Positions 32,403-42,398 of a DNA stretch of 64,000 nucleotides are shown one piece after another. The position numbers and the translations under genes were made by a program. The notes below the pieces were generated by a model. The model saw only the letters and a list, made by a program, of their open reading frames with translations. It had not been told where the DNA came from and did not search any database. This DNA comes from Candidatus Thiodubiliella sp. (GTDB lineage: Bacteria; Pseudomonadota; Gammaproteobacteria; PS1; Pseudothioglobaceae). The first letter of the stretch is position 1. Every line of letters begins with the position of its first letter. Location: assembly GCA_029237605.1 (NCBI GenBank), contig JAQRGB010000001.1, forward strand, positions 576,033-640,032. The letters are read 5' to 3'.

Positions 32403-32422
32403 CTAACTACAGACGTAGTTAG
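32403..32422 (-). promoter_or_regulatory. Perfect 8-bp inverted repeat ahead of the first SulP gene
   Basis: CTAACTAC (32403-32410) and GTAGTTAG (32415-32422) form a perfect hairpin with a 4-base loop, 28 bases upstream of the minus-strand SulP start. On that strand it is followed by ATTTTTAATA, which resembles a leader terminator or attenuator. It may instead be an operator palindrome. Confidence 0.45.
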
Positions 32423-32545
32423 AAGAATATAAAGGTATATTATATAATATATGGTCATATTTAATGTAGGTATAAATTATTGTATAATTGCTCATCTTAT
32501 TCAGGTGTTATTTTTTCTAAACAACTTATACTTAAGATCTGATCT

Positions 32546-34165
32546 ATGAAATTAATCGAAAATCTACATTTTAATAATATTAGAGGTGATATTACAGGTG
32601 GTATTACTGCTGGTGTAGTGGCATTACCATTTGCTATTGCTATGGGTCTTGCTTCTGGTGCTGGCGCTATTGCAGGTTTATATAGCGCAATAATTGTTGG
32701 TTTTTTTGCTGCTATTTTTGGTGGCACTGGTGCGCAAGTATCTGGTCCTACTGGCCCAATGACAGTAGTGATGTCACTTATTGTAACTAAGTATGTTGCT
32801 CTATTCCCTGAAACTGGTTTAGCTATTGCCTTTACCACAGTGACGCTCTGTGGCTTGTTGCAAATTGGATTTGGGCTGTTAAAATTAGGTCGCTTTATCA
32901 ATCTTATGCCACATACTGTTACCTCAGGTTTTATGACAGGCATTGGTGTTATTATTATTATTTTACAAATTCCACAAGTGCTTGGTTTCTATGATGTTAA
33001 AGGTTCTACTATAGGGATCTTATCTCAACTGTTTGATATAGAAAGCTACTTTATAAATACAGGGTCTATTGCCATCGCAATTATTACGTTAATAGTTATT
33101 TACTTACTACCTAAGAAAATTGATAAATTTATTCCTTCGTCATTATTTGCATTGGCTACAGGCACTTTAATTTTATTATTATTCCCTGAATTTTTCTCAT
33201 CTAATGCAGAGCCTTTAAATAAAATGATTTTGGGTAATATCCCAACGGGATTACCTTCGTTCCATATGCCAGTTTGGGAGATGAGTATTATTGTTGATAT
33301 AGTTGCCTCAAGTCTAATGTTAGCTATTTTAGGTTCAATTGATTCATTGCTTACTTCATTAGTATCTGACGAAATTACACGCACGCACCACAAGTCAGAC
33401 CGTGAACTTATTGGTCAAGGCATAGGCAACACTATATCAGGTCTATTTGGCGGTTTGCCAGGTGCTGGCGCAACTATGCGTACTATGACCAATGTAAAAG
33501 CTGGTGGACTAACGCCTATTTCAGGTACACTACACGCCGTATTACTACTTGCAATTGTTCTTGGTGGTGCACAATATGCACAAGCAATCCCATTAGCGGT
33601 ATTGGGTGCAATCTTAATAAAAGTAGGCACTGATATCATTGATTGGAAATATCTAAAAAGTCTAAGATCTGCGCCAAAATCTGGTGTACTAATTATGTTT
33701 GTGGTGTTAGGAATTACGGTATTTTACAACCTAATAGCTGCAGTCGGTGTTGGAATCGTGATGGCAAGCTTAATTTTTTTACAAAGAATGACCGATATTC
33801 AAGTAGCAGGAATTGTCTCAATACAAACCATTGAAGAGGCTTCGCACCTCGACGAAATTCATCAAATATTGATTCGCGATGATAACGTTTTGTTTTATCA
33901 GCTTAATGGCCCAATAGGGTTTGGCTCAGCGAAAAAGATTGTTAAAGATTTTTCTAGTAAATCAGACTATAGTCGCACAATTTTAGATTTAAGCAATGTT
34001 CCAATAATAGACTATACTACATCTAGAGCTATTGCTGAAATTTGCAATATTTGTAGAGAGAATTCAGTGCAGATAGAGGTTATTGGAGCTAATATTAAGG
34101 TGCAAAAATTACTTAAAAATATCAGAATTGACAGTAATATTATTAGTGGTAAATTTGCATCATAA
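32546..34165 (+). CDS. SulP family inorganic anion transporter with STAS domain (copy 2)
   Basis: A transporter of 539 residues. It starts NIRGDITGGITAGVVALPFAIAMGLASGAGAIAGLYSAI, the SulP first-helix region in its BicA/DauA-like form with ALPFAIA. FGGTGAQVSGPTGPMTVV follows, and a STAS domain with TILDLSNVPIIDYTTSRAI ends the protein. It is distinct from the neighbouring copy (different first-helix motif, shorter), so this is not a recent duplication. A bicarbonate or sulfate role is inferred only. It converges with rimM. Confidence 0.92.
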   Translation: MKLIENLHFNNIRGDITGGITAGVVALPFAIAMGLASGAGAIAGLYSAIIVGFFAAIFGGTGAQVSGPTGPMTVVMSLIVTKYVALFPETGLAIAFTTVTLCGLLQIGFGLLKLGRFINLMPHTVTSGFMTGIGVIIIILQIPQVLGFYDVKGSTIGILSQLFDIESYFINTGSIAIAIITLIVIYLLPKKIDKFIPSSLFALATGTLILLLFPEFFSSNAEPLNKMILGNIPTGLPSFHMPVWEMSIIVDIVASSLMLAILGSIDSLLTSLVSDEITRTHHKSDRELIGQGIGNTISGLFGGLPGAGATMRTMTNVKAGGLTPISGTLHAVLLLAIVLGGAQYAQAIPLAVLGAILIKVGTDIIDWKYLKSLRSAPKSGVLIMFVVLGITVFYNLIAAVGVGIVMASLIFLQRMTDIQVAGIVSIQTIEEASHLDEIHQILIRDDNVLFYQLNGPIGFGSAKKIVKDFSSKSDYSRTILDLSNVPIIDYTTSRAIAEICNICRENSVQIEVIGANIKVQKLLKNIRIDSNIISGKFAS

Positions 34166-34306
34166 ACGCACTACTTAGTTTAATTATAAAAATATATTTT
34201 TTGGTATGATATCTTGGAGACCATACTTACTGCGCTATTCCCTTTTATTTTTTTTCCTTAATTTAATAAAATTTATTACATTGAAGTATTTAAATGAATA
34301 TGATAA

Positions 34307-34792
34307 TTAAAAATCTTCATGCCAATCGACTAAAATTTGTTTTTTTTTAATATTGACTTCACGTAAAAATGGTTTTATATATGGTATTAAGTGCTCTTTT
34401 TCTCCATGCACAATAAGCACATGGTTGGCACCTGTATCCATTAAATTTTGCACTTTTCCAAATACAAAACCTGATTGATTAACTACTTTTAGACCAATTA
34501 GGTCTTCCCAATAGTATTTATTTTTTTTGAGTTTTGGTAATTGATGTCTGTCAATATAGACATCAGTGCCAATTACTATCCTAGCCTGCTCTCGATTATC
34601 AATATTCTTAATTTTTATAACAATGGTTTTTGATTGTTCTCGGCCATTGGTAATTTCTAATGTCTGCCATTGTCCATCAACCTTAATACACCAAGGTTTG
34701 TAAGATAAAATATTTTTTCTAGGTTGTGTATATGAAAAGACTTTCACCCATCCTTGAACACCAAAAAGACCATTAATCGTACCGACTAACAA
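34307..34792 (-). CDS. rimM: Ribosome maturation factor RimM
   Basis: RimM assists 30S subunit assembly and binds S19. The protein starts LLVGTINGLFGVQGWVKVFSYT, matching the RimM N-terminal barrel. KKNKYYWEDLIGLKVVNQSGFVFGKV is the PRC-barrel core, and the C-terminus has HLIPYIKPFLREVN and ILVDWHEDF. The TTG start at 34792 cuts the usual leader short. The same frame is open upstream ([12 protein letters not shown]) to a CTG at 34831 that overlaps the rpsP stop, and that CTG may be the real start. trmD and rplS, the usual next genes, are absent downstream. Confidence 0.9.
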   Translation of the reverse strand: MLVGTINGLFGVQGWVKVFSYTQPRKNILSYKPWCIKVDGQWQTLEITNGREQSKTIVIKIKNIDNREQARIVIGTDVYIDRHQLPKLKKNKYYWEDLIGLKVVNQSGFVFGKVQNLMDTGANHVLIVHGEKEHLIPYIKPFLREVNIKKKQILVDWHEDF

Positions 34793-34823
34793 CCTTTTTG
34801 AGCTTAGGGTAATACTTGTTGAA

Positions 34824-35228
34824 TCACTCAGTAGGTTTTTCCTCTTTTATCTGTACCTCTTTTTTTTCTGTAGCTTCTTCCTCTACTTCTATTTTTACCG
34901 CTTCAGCTTTTGCTTTTGCTACTATAGACGCAGCAACTGCCGCTGCCCTAGTTTTTTGCCCTGCAACACGTTTTTCATGAATTGAAGGATCTTTGAATTC
35001 TTTGATAAGTTGTTTAACGCGATCAGAAATTTGTGCACCTTTTGATTTCCAATATTCTAATCTATCTTCTTCGACGCTAAGCCTAACTTCTTGTCCACGA
35101 GCAACTGGATTAAAATACCCAAGTCTCTCAATGTAACCACTATCTCTACGTTTTCTAGAGTCTGTTGCTACAATTGAATAAAAAGGTTTTTTTTTGGCTC
35201 CACCTCGGGCTAGTCTAATTTTAACCAT
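34824..35228 (-). CDS. rpsP: 30S ribosomal protein S16
   Basis: A small-subunit protein of 134 residues. The S16 core is [41 protein letters not shown], then [18 protein letters not shown]-terminal extension of about 50 residues, rich in Ala, Glu and Lys (ending KEEKPTE), goes beyond the E. coli length of 82. It has AAGGAG upstream of ATG 35228. It leads the rpsP-rimM pair. Confidence 0.96.
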   Translation of the reverse strand: MVKIRLARGGAKKKPFYSIVATDSRKRRDSGYIERLGYFNPVARGQEVRLSVEEDRLEYWKSKGAQISDRVKQLIKEFKDPSIHEKRVAGQKTRAAAVAASIVAKAKAEAVKIEVEEEATEKKEVQIKEEKPTE

Positions 35229-35462
35229 GGGTTTTTTGCTCCTTCTTTTTTATTTAAATCTTATATTTAAAACAACATAAGACGCAACATTATATCAGTT
35301 CTTTGATGCAAATGTAAAAATGAAACTTTATTTATAAAATAAAAAACCATATTTGCCTTAAATTTATCTAGTATTTTTCTTTTTCTATGAAAAAAATTAT
35401 TAAATATTTGCTGTATTAAGTGGTGTATTTAGTTATTTTAGCAAATAAGAAGAAAAACGGTA

Positions 35463-36830
<1,368 letters not shown>

Positions 36831-36890
36831 TTATTTAGTTAAATTAAATATGTTAAAATTATACACTTTATAAAAGTACTTATAGAATAG

Positions 36891-39449
36891 ATGAAAAGAG
36901 CTTATTTAACCCATGTTGATAAACGTGCTAAAGACAATTTGCCACCACTAACACTAAATGCACGGCAAACAAAATCTGTTGTTGAAAACTTAATTAATGG
37001 TAATGACGATGATTTTTATCTAGACTTATTGACACATCGTGTGCCACCTGGTGTGGACGAGTCTTCTTATATAAAGGCAGGTTTTTTAACAAGCATTGCC
37101 AAAGGCAAGCAAGCTTGTAACGCTATTAATCAAGAACAAGCTACTTTTTTACTAGGCACGATGATGGGTGGTTACAATGTCGCACCGCTAATTGATTTAT
37201 TAGATATTGATATAACCGCACAAGCTGCTTGTGATGGCTTGTCTAAAACACTACTTATTTATGAAGCATATCAAAGCATTGTGGAAAAATCAGTTAACAA
37301 TAACTTCGCAAAACAGGTAGTTAATTCTTGGGCAAATGCCGACTGGTTTACAAATAAAAAAATATTGCCCAAGGAAATTAAATTAACAATTTTTCGCATC
37401 GAAGGTGAAGTTAATACTGATGATTTGTCACCTGCTACAGAGGCTTGGTCGCGCCCTGATATTCCTTTGCACGCCCAATCAATGCTGGTCAAAAAGATGG
37501 ACAATCCGCTTAAGACTATTAAACAACTTAAAGAAAGAGGTCTTCCACTTGCTTTTGTTGGCGATGTAGTTGGCACAGGATCTTCACGTAAATCTGCTAT
37601 TAACTCGGTGTTGTGGCATATGGGTGATAATATTGACTATGTGCCAAACAAACACAGTGGTGGCGTTATACTTGGTAGTAATATCGCGCCAATTTTCTTT
37701 AATACCGCACAAGATTCAGGTGCATTACCGATTGAATGCGATGTATCAAAAATGCAAATGGGCGATGAAATTATCATTTGTCCCTACGAGGGGAAAATTA
37801 TAAATACGAATGGCGAAACTATTTCTACTTTTGAACTTACACCAATCACTATACTCGATGAAATTCGTGCAGGTGGCCGTATTCCACTTATCATTGGACG
37901 GGGGTTAACTGACAAAACACGTCATGATTTAGGTTTAAGTATTAGCGATATCTTCTTACGTCCGCGCGATGTAAGTTATAGAGACATAGGCTATACTCTG
38001 GCACAAAAGATTGTTGGCAAGGCGTGTGGCGTTGAAGGTATACGTCCAGGTACTTATTGTGAGCCACGTATGACAACTGTCGGCTCACAAGATACCACAG
38101 GAGCAATGACACGTGACGAACTTAAAGAATTAGCCTGCTTAGGCTTTTCTGCTGATTTAGTGATGCAAAGTTTTTGTCATACCGCTGCCTATCCAAAACC
38201 CGTTGATCTGGAATTACAACATAGCTTACCTGACTTTATGTGTTCCCGTGGTGGAGTCACGCTTAAACCAGGCGATGGAGTTATTCACTCATGGTTAAAT
38301 CGTATGCTATTGCCTGATAGCGTTGGTACGGGCGGCGATTCACATACTCGCTTTCCAATCGGCATTAGTTTCCCAGCTGGCTCTGGATTGGTAGCGTTTG
38401 GTGCGTCTATTGGTGTATTGCCACTTAATATGCCAGAATCAGTTTTGGTGCGCTTTAGAGGTACTATGCAAGAAGGTATCACGCTTAGAGATTTAGTCAA
38501 CGCCATTCCTTATGTTGCTATCCAGCAAGGCTTGTTAACAGTAGAAAAAAACAACAAGAAAAATATATTTTTAGGTCGTATTTTAGAAATTGAAGGCCTG
38601 AGTGATTTAAAAATTGAACAAGCTTTTGAACTTACCGATGCTTCAGCAGAACGCTCTTCAAATGGCTGCACTATTAAACTTAATAAAGATAGTGTAACAG
38701 AATACTTACAATCTAATATTGCTTTATTGTCATCTATGGTTGAGGCTGGTTATGAAGATAAAAAAACTATCGTTCGTCGTATTCTAGCTATGCAAAAGTG
38801 GATAAATGAGCCTGAATTATTAGAAGCCGATGATACAGCCGAATATGCCGCAATCATTGAAATCAACCTCGATGACATTAAAGAGCCAATTCTTGCTTGT
38901 CCAAACGATCCAGATGATGTAAAGTTGCTTTCAGAAGTAGCTAATATCAAAATTGACGAAGTATTTATAGGCTCATGTATGACTAATATCAGTCATTTTA
39001 GAGTAGCAGCTCAATTATTAAAAGACCAATCAGAGTTACCAACTGAACTTTGGATTGCACCACCAACACGTATGGATGAAGCACAACTTAAAAAAGAAGA
39101 TATATACCAAACTTTTGAGTCTATTACTCAACACACAGAAAGACCAGGATGTTCGTTATGTATGGGTAATCAGGCACGCGTTAAATCTAACACCACCGTA
39201 GTCTCTACCTCAACACGCAACTTTCCAAATCGCCTAGGTGATAATGCATATGTGTATCTGTCATCTGCAGAAGTAGCAGCCATAGCTGCAAGACTTGGGT
39301 ATATCCCAACAGTGGAAGAATATTTATCAATGATGCAAGGCATAAAATCAATGTCTAATGATATTTATAAAAATCTTAACTTTGATCAAATGTATGAGTA
39401 TCAAAAGTCGGTTGGAAATATTGCACTTGACACAATTTTAAAGAGATAA
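36891..39449 (+). CDS. acnB: Aconitate hydratase B
   Basis: AcnB interconverts citrate and isocitrate in the TCA cycle. The protein has 852 residues (E. coli 865). Domain order is the AcnB type, with the swivel domain ahead (GEVNTDDLSPATEAWSRPDIPLHA). Iron-sulfur cysteines are visible in FIGSCMTNISHFR and GCSLCMGNQARV, and MTRDELKELACLGF is typical. 2-methylcitrate dehydratase activity is possible in some AcnB. No SD-like sequence stands out before ATG 36891. Confidence 0.97.
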   Translation: MKRAYLTHVDKRAKDNLPPLTLNARQTKSVVENLINGNDDDFYLDLLTHRVPPGVDESSYIKAGFLTSIAKGKQACNAINQEQATFLLGTMMGGYNVAPLIDLLDIDITAQAACDGLSKTLLIYEAYQSIVEKSVNNNFAKQVVNSWANADWFTNKKILPKEIKLTIFRIEGEVNTDDLSPATEAWSRPDIPLHAQSMLVKKMDNPLKTIKQLKERGLPLAFVGDVVGTGSSRKSAINSVLWHMGDNIDYVPNKHSGGVILGSNIAPIFFNTAQDSGALPIECDVSKMQMGDEIIICPYEGKIINTNGETISTFELTPITILDEIRAGGRIPLIIGRGLTDKTRHDLGLSISDIFLRPRDVSYRDIGYTLAQKIVGKACGVEGIRPGTYCEPRMTTVGSQDTTGAMTRDELKELACLGFSADLVMQSFCHTAAYPKPVDLELQHSLPDFMCSRGGVTLKPGDGVIHSWLNRMLLPDSVGTGGDSHTRFPIGISFPAGSGLVAFGASIGVLPLNMPESVLVRFRGTMQEGITLRDLVNAIPYVAIQQGLLTVEKNNKKNIFLGRILEIEGLSDLKIEQAFELTDASAERSSNGCTIKLNKDSVTEYLQSNIALLSSMVEAGYEDKKTIVRRILAMQKWINEPELLEADDTAEYAAIIEINLDDIKEPILACPNDPDDVKLLSEVANIKIDEVFIGSCMTNISHFRVAAQLLKDQSELPTELWIAPPTRMDEAQLKKEDIYQTFESITQHTERPGCSLCMGNQARVKSNTTVVSTSTRNFPNRLGDNAYVYLSSAEVAAIAARLGYIPTVEEYLSMMQGIKSMSNDIYKNLNFDQMYEYQKSVGNIALDTILKR

Positions 39450-40530
39450 TTAAAAAACTATTAGGCAATAAAAAAAACCGTCTCTAAGTAAACCACTAAC
39501 CTAAGTTAATTAAATACTAACTTTTAGAAATAGATCCTCTATAACTCCTTACACAACAAGGGCTTTATACAGGGTCTATTTTTTTTGTCTATTAAACAGT
39601 ATTATAAAAAGATAAAAATTTTTTAGTATATGAGTTTAAAAATAAAGAGCCACATCTTTGTTAGGATTGGCAAGAATGAGTCTGGCTAACAAAGGTACAA
39701 ATCTAAAAAATGTAATAAGAGAGTTGTACAATTCCATCTATAAAAACGCTATGTTTAAGATAAAAGGAATCTTTTAAAAATATTGATATCTTTATGGATT
39801 TAATTAATAAAGCACCATATTAATCCAAAGCTTTTACGTAACAAGATTGACTGCTTTTTATTTTCGATGTCGTAAGTTTGTCAGAGCTAAGAACAAATAT
39901 CTTATCAAACATGGCTTTAGGTTATTCAAGATTGTCCTTAGACCAACACCACACCTCTAATTAGAAAAAGTTCTATTGATAGGCAGCAATGCAAAGCTTC
40001 TAAATACTCAGCACTGCATTGAAGGCACGTAAGTACTCATAGTGATATCTTTTTATTTTTATCTCCTAGTAGAATAATAGCGTTCTAAATTAATATAGAT
40101 AACGAACTTATAATAATAATTATTGTAATCTAGAAAAATAATTCTACATTTCTTCAGATTTTCTGAAAAATAACACGTTTTGTAGTATTTGCAAGTCTTG
40201 TCCTTATATAAAAATTTATCAATATGTGCAAGAGCTAAAAGAGTATTACAAAGATAGTAATAAAGCATGGCTATAAGGCTGTTAATTTGATATCTATTAA
40301 TCACTCAATATCAAGTTAAGAGCAACAATACAACAATACAACAATACAACAATACAACAATACAACAATACAACAATACAACAAATAGTAAAGTGGCAAT
40401 TGATCCACCAATTAATGGTGTGTTATTTTTATTATTTATGTATTGTTTGTGTAGTTTATTTAAGTTGAGGTCAAATCATTAGTGGGTTGGTGGTTTTAAT
40501 TTTCACTGTTTTTTATTACGCAAATTCAAA
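39450..40530. other. Long region without a recognisable gene between acnB and rpmG
   Basis: About 1.08 kb without a credible gene. Short frames exist (an 81-codon one on the minus strand at 40059-40304 is rich in Tyr, Asn and Lys and looks random). A T8 run follows GGGTCTA at 39573-39590 and could pair with AGATCC upstream as a weak terminator. An 8-bp tandem repeat sits at 40323-40384. Probably eroded gene space, but I could not name the former gene. Confidence 0.55.
40323..40384 (+). repeat. 8-bp tandem repeat, seven full units
   Basis: The unit CAACAATA repeats seven times without a mismatch (40323-40378), plus a partial unit to 40384. It is outside any gene. Such a perfect short array can change copy number by slippage and could serve as a strain marker. 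Confidence 0.95.
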
Positions 40531-40686
40531 TTACTTAATTTTTACTTCTTTGTACATTACGTGTTGTCGGGCAACTGGATCGAATTTTTTAACTTCTATC
40601 TTCTCTGGGTGAAGGCGTTTATTCTTAGTTGTTGTATAAAAATGCCCAGTCTTTGCTGATGATACTAATTTGATTTTTTCTCTCAT
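40531..40686 (-). CDS. rpmG: 50S ribosomal protein L33
   Basis: A 51-residue protein: [22 protein letters not shown], then [20 protein letters not shown] and MYKEVKIK. This is a complete bacterial L33 with its conserved [11 protein letters not shown]. It lacks the zinc cysteines seen in C+ forms. It lies 14 bases after rpmB, the normal rpmB-rpmG pair. Confidence 0.96.
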   Translation of the reverse strand: MREKIKLVSSAKTGHFYTTTKNKRLHPEKIEVKKFDPVARQHVMYKEVKIK

Positions 40687-40700
40687 GTTCTACTTATTCC

Positions 40701-40937
40701 TTAAACCTTTTCACCACGAGCACGAATTTTTGATAATACATTATCAATGCCTTTTTTATCAATGATACGCAAACCTTTTGCAGTCAACTTTAATTTTACA
40801 AAACGTTTCTCACTCTCTACCCAAAAACGATGCGTGTGTAGATTTGGATAAAAACGACGACGCGTCTTGTTATGCGCATGAGAAACATTGTTTCCACTAA
40901 TTGGGCGTTTACCAGTTACTTGACATACCTTTGCCAT
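40701..40937 (-). CDS. rpmB: 50S ribosomal protein L28
   Basis: A 78-residue L28: [34 protein letters not shown] and the C-terminal [23 protein letters not shown]. The length equals E. coli L28. It starts at ATG 40937 and leads rpmG. Confidence 0.97.
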   Translation of the reverse strand: MAKVCQVTGKRPISGNNVSHAHNKTRRRFYPNLHTHRFWVESEKRFVKLKLTAKGLRIIDKKGIDNVLSKIRARGEKV

Positions 40938-41026
40938 ATACCACCTATTTTCAAAAATTCTAAAAAAAATATTATACTTAAAATTACTTGACTTTCGTAG
41001 TTAAATTTAATCAAATCTATTTACTA

Positions 41027-41053
41027 TTGACAAAACTATCGGTATCATACGTT
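41027..41053 (+). promoter_or_regulatory. Candidate promoter of tRNA-Ser
   Basis: A perfect -35, TTGACA (41027-41032), is followed after 15 bases by TACGTT (41048-41053), 5 bases before the mature tRNA 5' end. The -10 is poor and the spacer short, so only the -35 is persuasive. Confidence 0.35.
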
Positions 41054-41058
41054 TCCTC

Positions 41059-41148
41059 GGAGGGATGGCAGAGCGGTTGAATGCACCGGTCTTGAAAACC
41101 GGCAAGGACTAATATCCTTCTAGGGTTCAAATCCCTATCCCTCCACCA
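41059..41148 (+). tRNA. tRNA-Ser (anticodon UGA)
   Basis: A 90-nt class II tRNA. The acceptor arm GGAGGGA pairs with TCCCTCC, followed by A and an encoded CCA. The anticodon stem CCGGT/ACCGG encloses the loop CTTGAAA with anticodon TGA. A long variable arm (AAGGACTAATATCCTT) and the T-loop GGTTCAAATCC are typical of tRNA-Ser. It is a substrate for the SerS of this window. Confidence 0.97.
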
Positions 41149-41216
41149 AATTCCTGTCCAAACACATCCAATAAGATAAATTAAACCCTTTATTAAACAA
41201 ATGGTTTTTTAATTTA

Positions 41217-41315
41217 TTATGCCTTATACTGTCCAACTGCAAACCCCATTACCGATACTACTCTTATTCCTATTACCATCAATGCTATCATGAATCCTTC
41301 TATTATATTCTTCAT
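41217..41315 (-). CDS. Tiny predicted membrane protein, 32 residues
   Basis: ATG 41315 follows an excellent GGAGAG site and encodes one hydrophobic helix, MKNIIEGFMIALMVIGIR, then VVSVMGFAVGQYKA. It begins 2 bases after the stop of the upstream secreted protein gene, so the two look co-translated. No family is recognised. The strong ribosome site and tight coupling argue for a real gene despite its size. Confidence 0.55.
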   Translation of the reverse strand: MKNIIEGFMIALMVIGIRVVSVMGFAVGQYKA

Positions 41316-41317
41316 AT

Positions 41318-41726
41318 TTACTCTCCTATTTTCCAGCTAATCTTACCCATTGATGCTTCTACTACTTCCATTATCTCTTTGGCATCTCCTCCATCTTGAA
41401 TCATCTTAACACCTTGCTTAAGTATATCGACTGATAACTCTACCTTAACTTCAAATACTCTTACCTTTTTAATATCATCTCTTGTATCGTCGTATGACAT
41501 TTCTAGTTCAGCTATTGTGGTTTCTATCTGACCTAATAGTGTTTCTTGCTTATCAATAGTCTTATTAAGTGTATATAGTATTCTAAACTTCTCTAGTGAT
41601 TGTTGAACCTTTACAGCCTTCTTACCCATCTCTACATATTGTTCGGTAGTTAGTTCTTTACTATATGAGTTAAGACCTACAATAAGACTAAGTGTTACTA
41701 ATAATGTTTTTTGTTAATGTTTTCAT
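41318..41726 (-). CDS. Small helical protein, probably secreted, unknown family; frame break in its signal peptide
   Basis: The main frame (41318-41629 and upstream to about 41700) encodes ELTTEQYVEMGKKAVKVQQ and a long, probably coiled-coil helix, LNKTIDKQETLLGQIETTIAELEMSYDDTRDDIKK. It is preceded by LLVTLSLIVGLNSYSKE, a signal-peptide-like core. The likely ATG (41726), with a GGAG site, reads MKTLTK but is one base out of frame at A6 (41709 region); A5 would join them. With that repair the product is about 135 residues. No homologue is recognised. It precedes the 32-residue membrane gene. Confidence 0.55.
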
Positions 41727-41809
41727 AATTATTCTCCTTTGTTGTATTCCCTACCCCGCCTTTATATAAATACTTTTAAATCATATCAAAATAAAAAATA
41801 ACTATGTTT

Positions 41810-42121
41810 TTAACAAAATGTGTGAATTTTAGAATATATTATAAGCGACTTACTAGCTAGTGCGTTGTCATCGTCAAAATGACGTGGTCTAATGTCAGTA
41901 ATATTTATAATTCTCTTGTATTTTACTCTGAATATCAGGATTTTCGTTAATATACCGATCTTATTGTTAAATTTATCAAAATTAATACTTGATATGTTTA
42001 CTTCAGAATAATCAGTTAAATTTGTGATAGTATCATTATCTTTAACATATCTAATAATTTTAAAAAGTGCCTGTATTTTCCTAAACAATATTTCACCTAT
42101 AAGATTATTCTTACTGAGCAT
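41810..42121 (-). CDS. Hypothetical frame of 103 codons, doubtful
   Basis: An open frame downstream of adk, MLSKNNLIGEILFRKIQALFKIIRY to ALASKSLIIYSKIHTFC. It lacks a clear ribosome site and known motifs. The stretch RIINITDIRPRHFDDDNALASKS is less biased than random AT-rich translation and may be the end of a former gene. It is either a gene remnant or chance. Confidence 0.25.
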   Translation of the reverse strand: MLSKNNLIGEILFRKIQALFKIIRYVKDNDTITNLTDYSEVNISSINFDKFNNKIGILTKILIFRVKYKRIINITDIRPRHFDDDNALASKSLIIYSKIHTFC

Positions 42122-42266
42122 ATAATGTTACAAATAGCGCTAGCAGTTTCTTTTAATAAAGTAGTGGTTTGTGGGTTGTCTCTAGTAATTGATCGCTGGG
42201 CATTTCAGCTATATAGGCATATGGCTTACCATAAGATCTAAGTAAGAATATTTATCAAAAACCTTC

Positions 42267-42296
42267 TTTTGCTTGCATCTCAACAAGCAAGCAAAA
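42267..42296 (-). terminator. Hairpin terminator downstream of adk
   Basis: TTTTGCTTGC (42267-42276) and GCAAGCAAAA (42287-42296) form a perfect 10-bp stem with a 10-base loop. On the minus strand it is followed shortly by GTTTTTG. It lies about 100 bases after the adk stop. Confidence 0.55.
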
Positions 42297-42398
42297 AATA
42301 AAAATACTTAATGCAAAAGTGCTTGCTTTTGTGATAGATTTTATAGTTGGTAATATTAATATAGTTATTACAATAATTATCTAATAAAATAAGTTTAT

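Noticed and set aside
32497-32943. A 148-codon, proline/alanine-rich frame antisense to the second SulP gene
   Set aside because: Composition is that of an antisense shadow of a membrane protein; no ribosome site or known domain.
40059-40304. An 81-codon minus-strand frame
   Set aside because: Composition is Tyr/Asn/Lys/Ile-rich with no motif, no ribosome site and no coding neighbour; consistent with chance in AT-rich DNA.
40323-40384. CRISPR array
   Set aside because: The units are 8 bp and directly adjacent, with no spacers and no cas genes; it is a simple tandem repeat.
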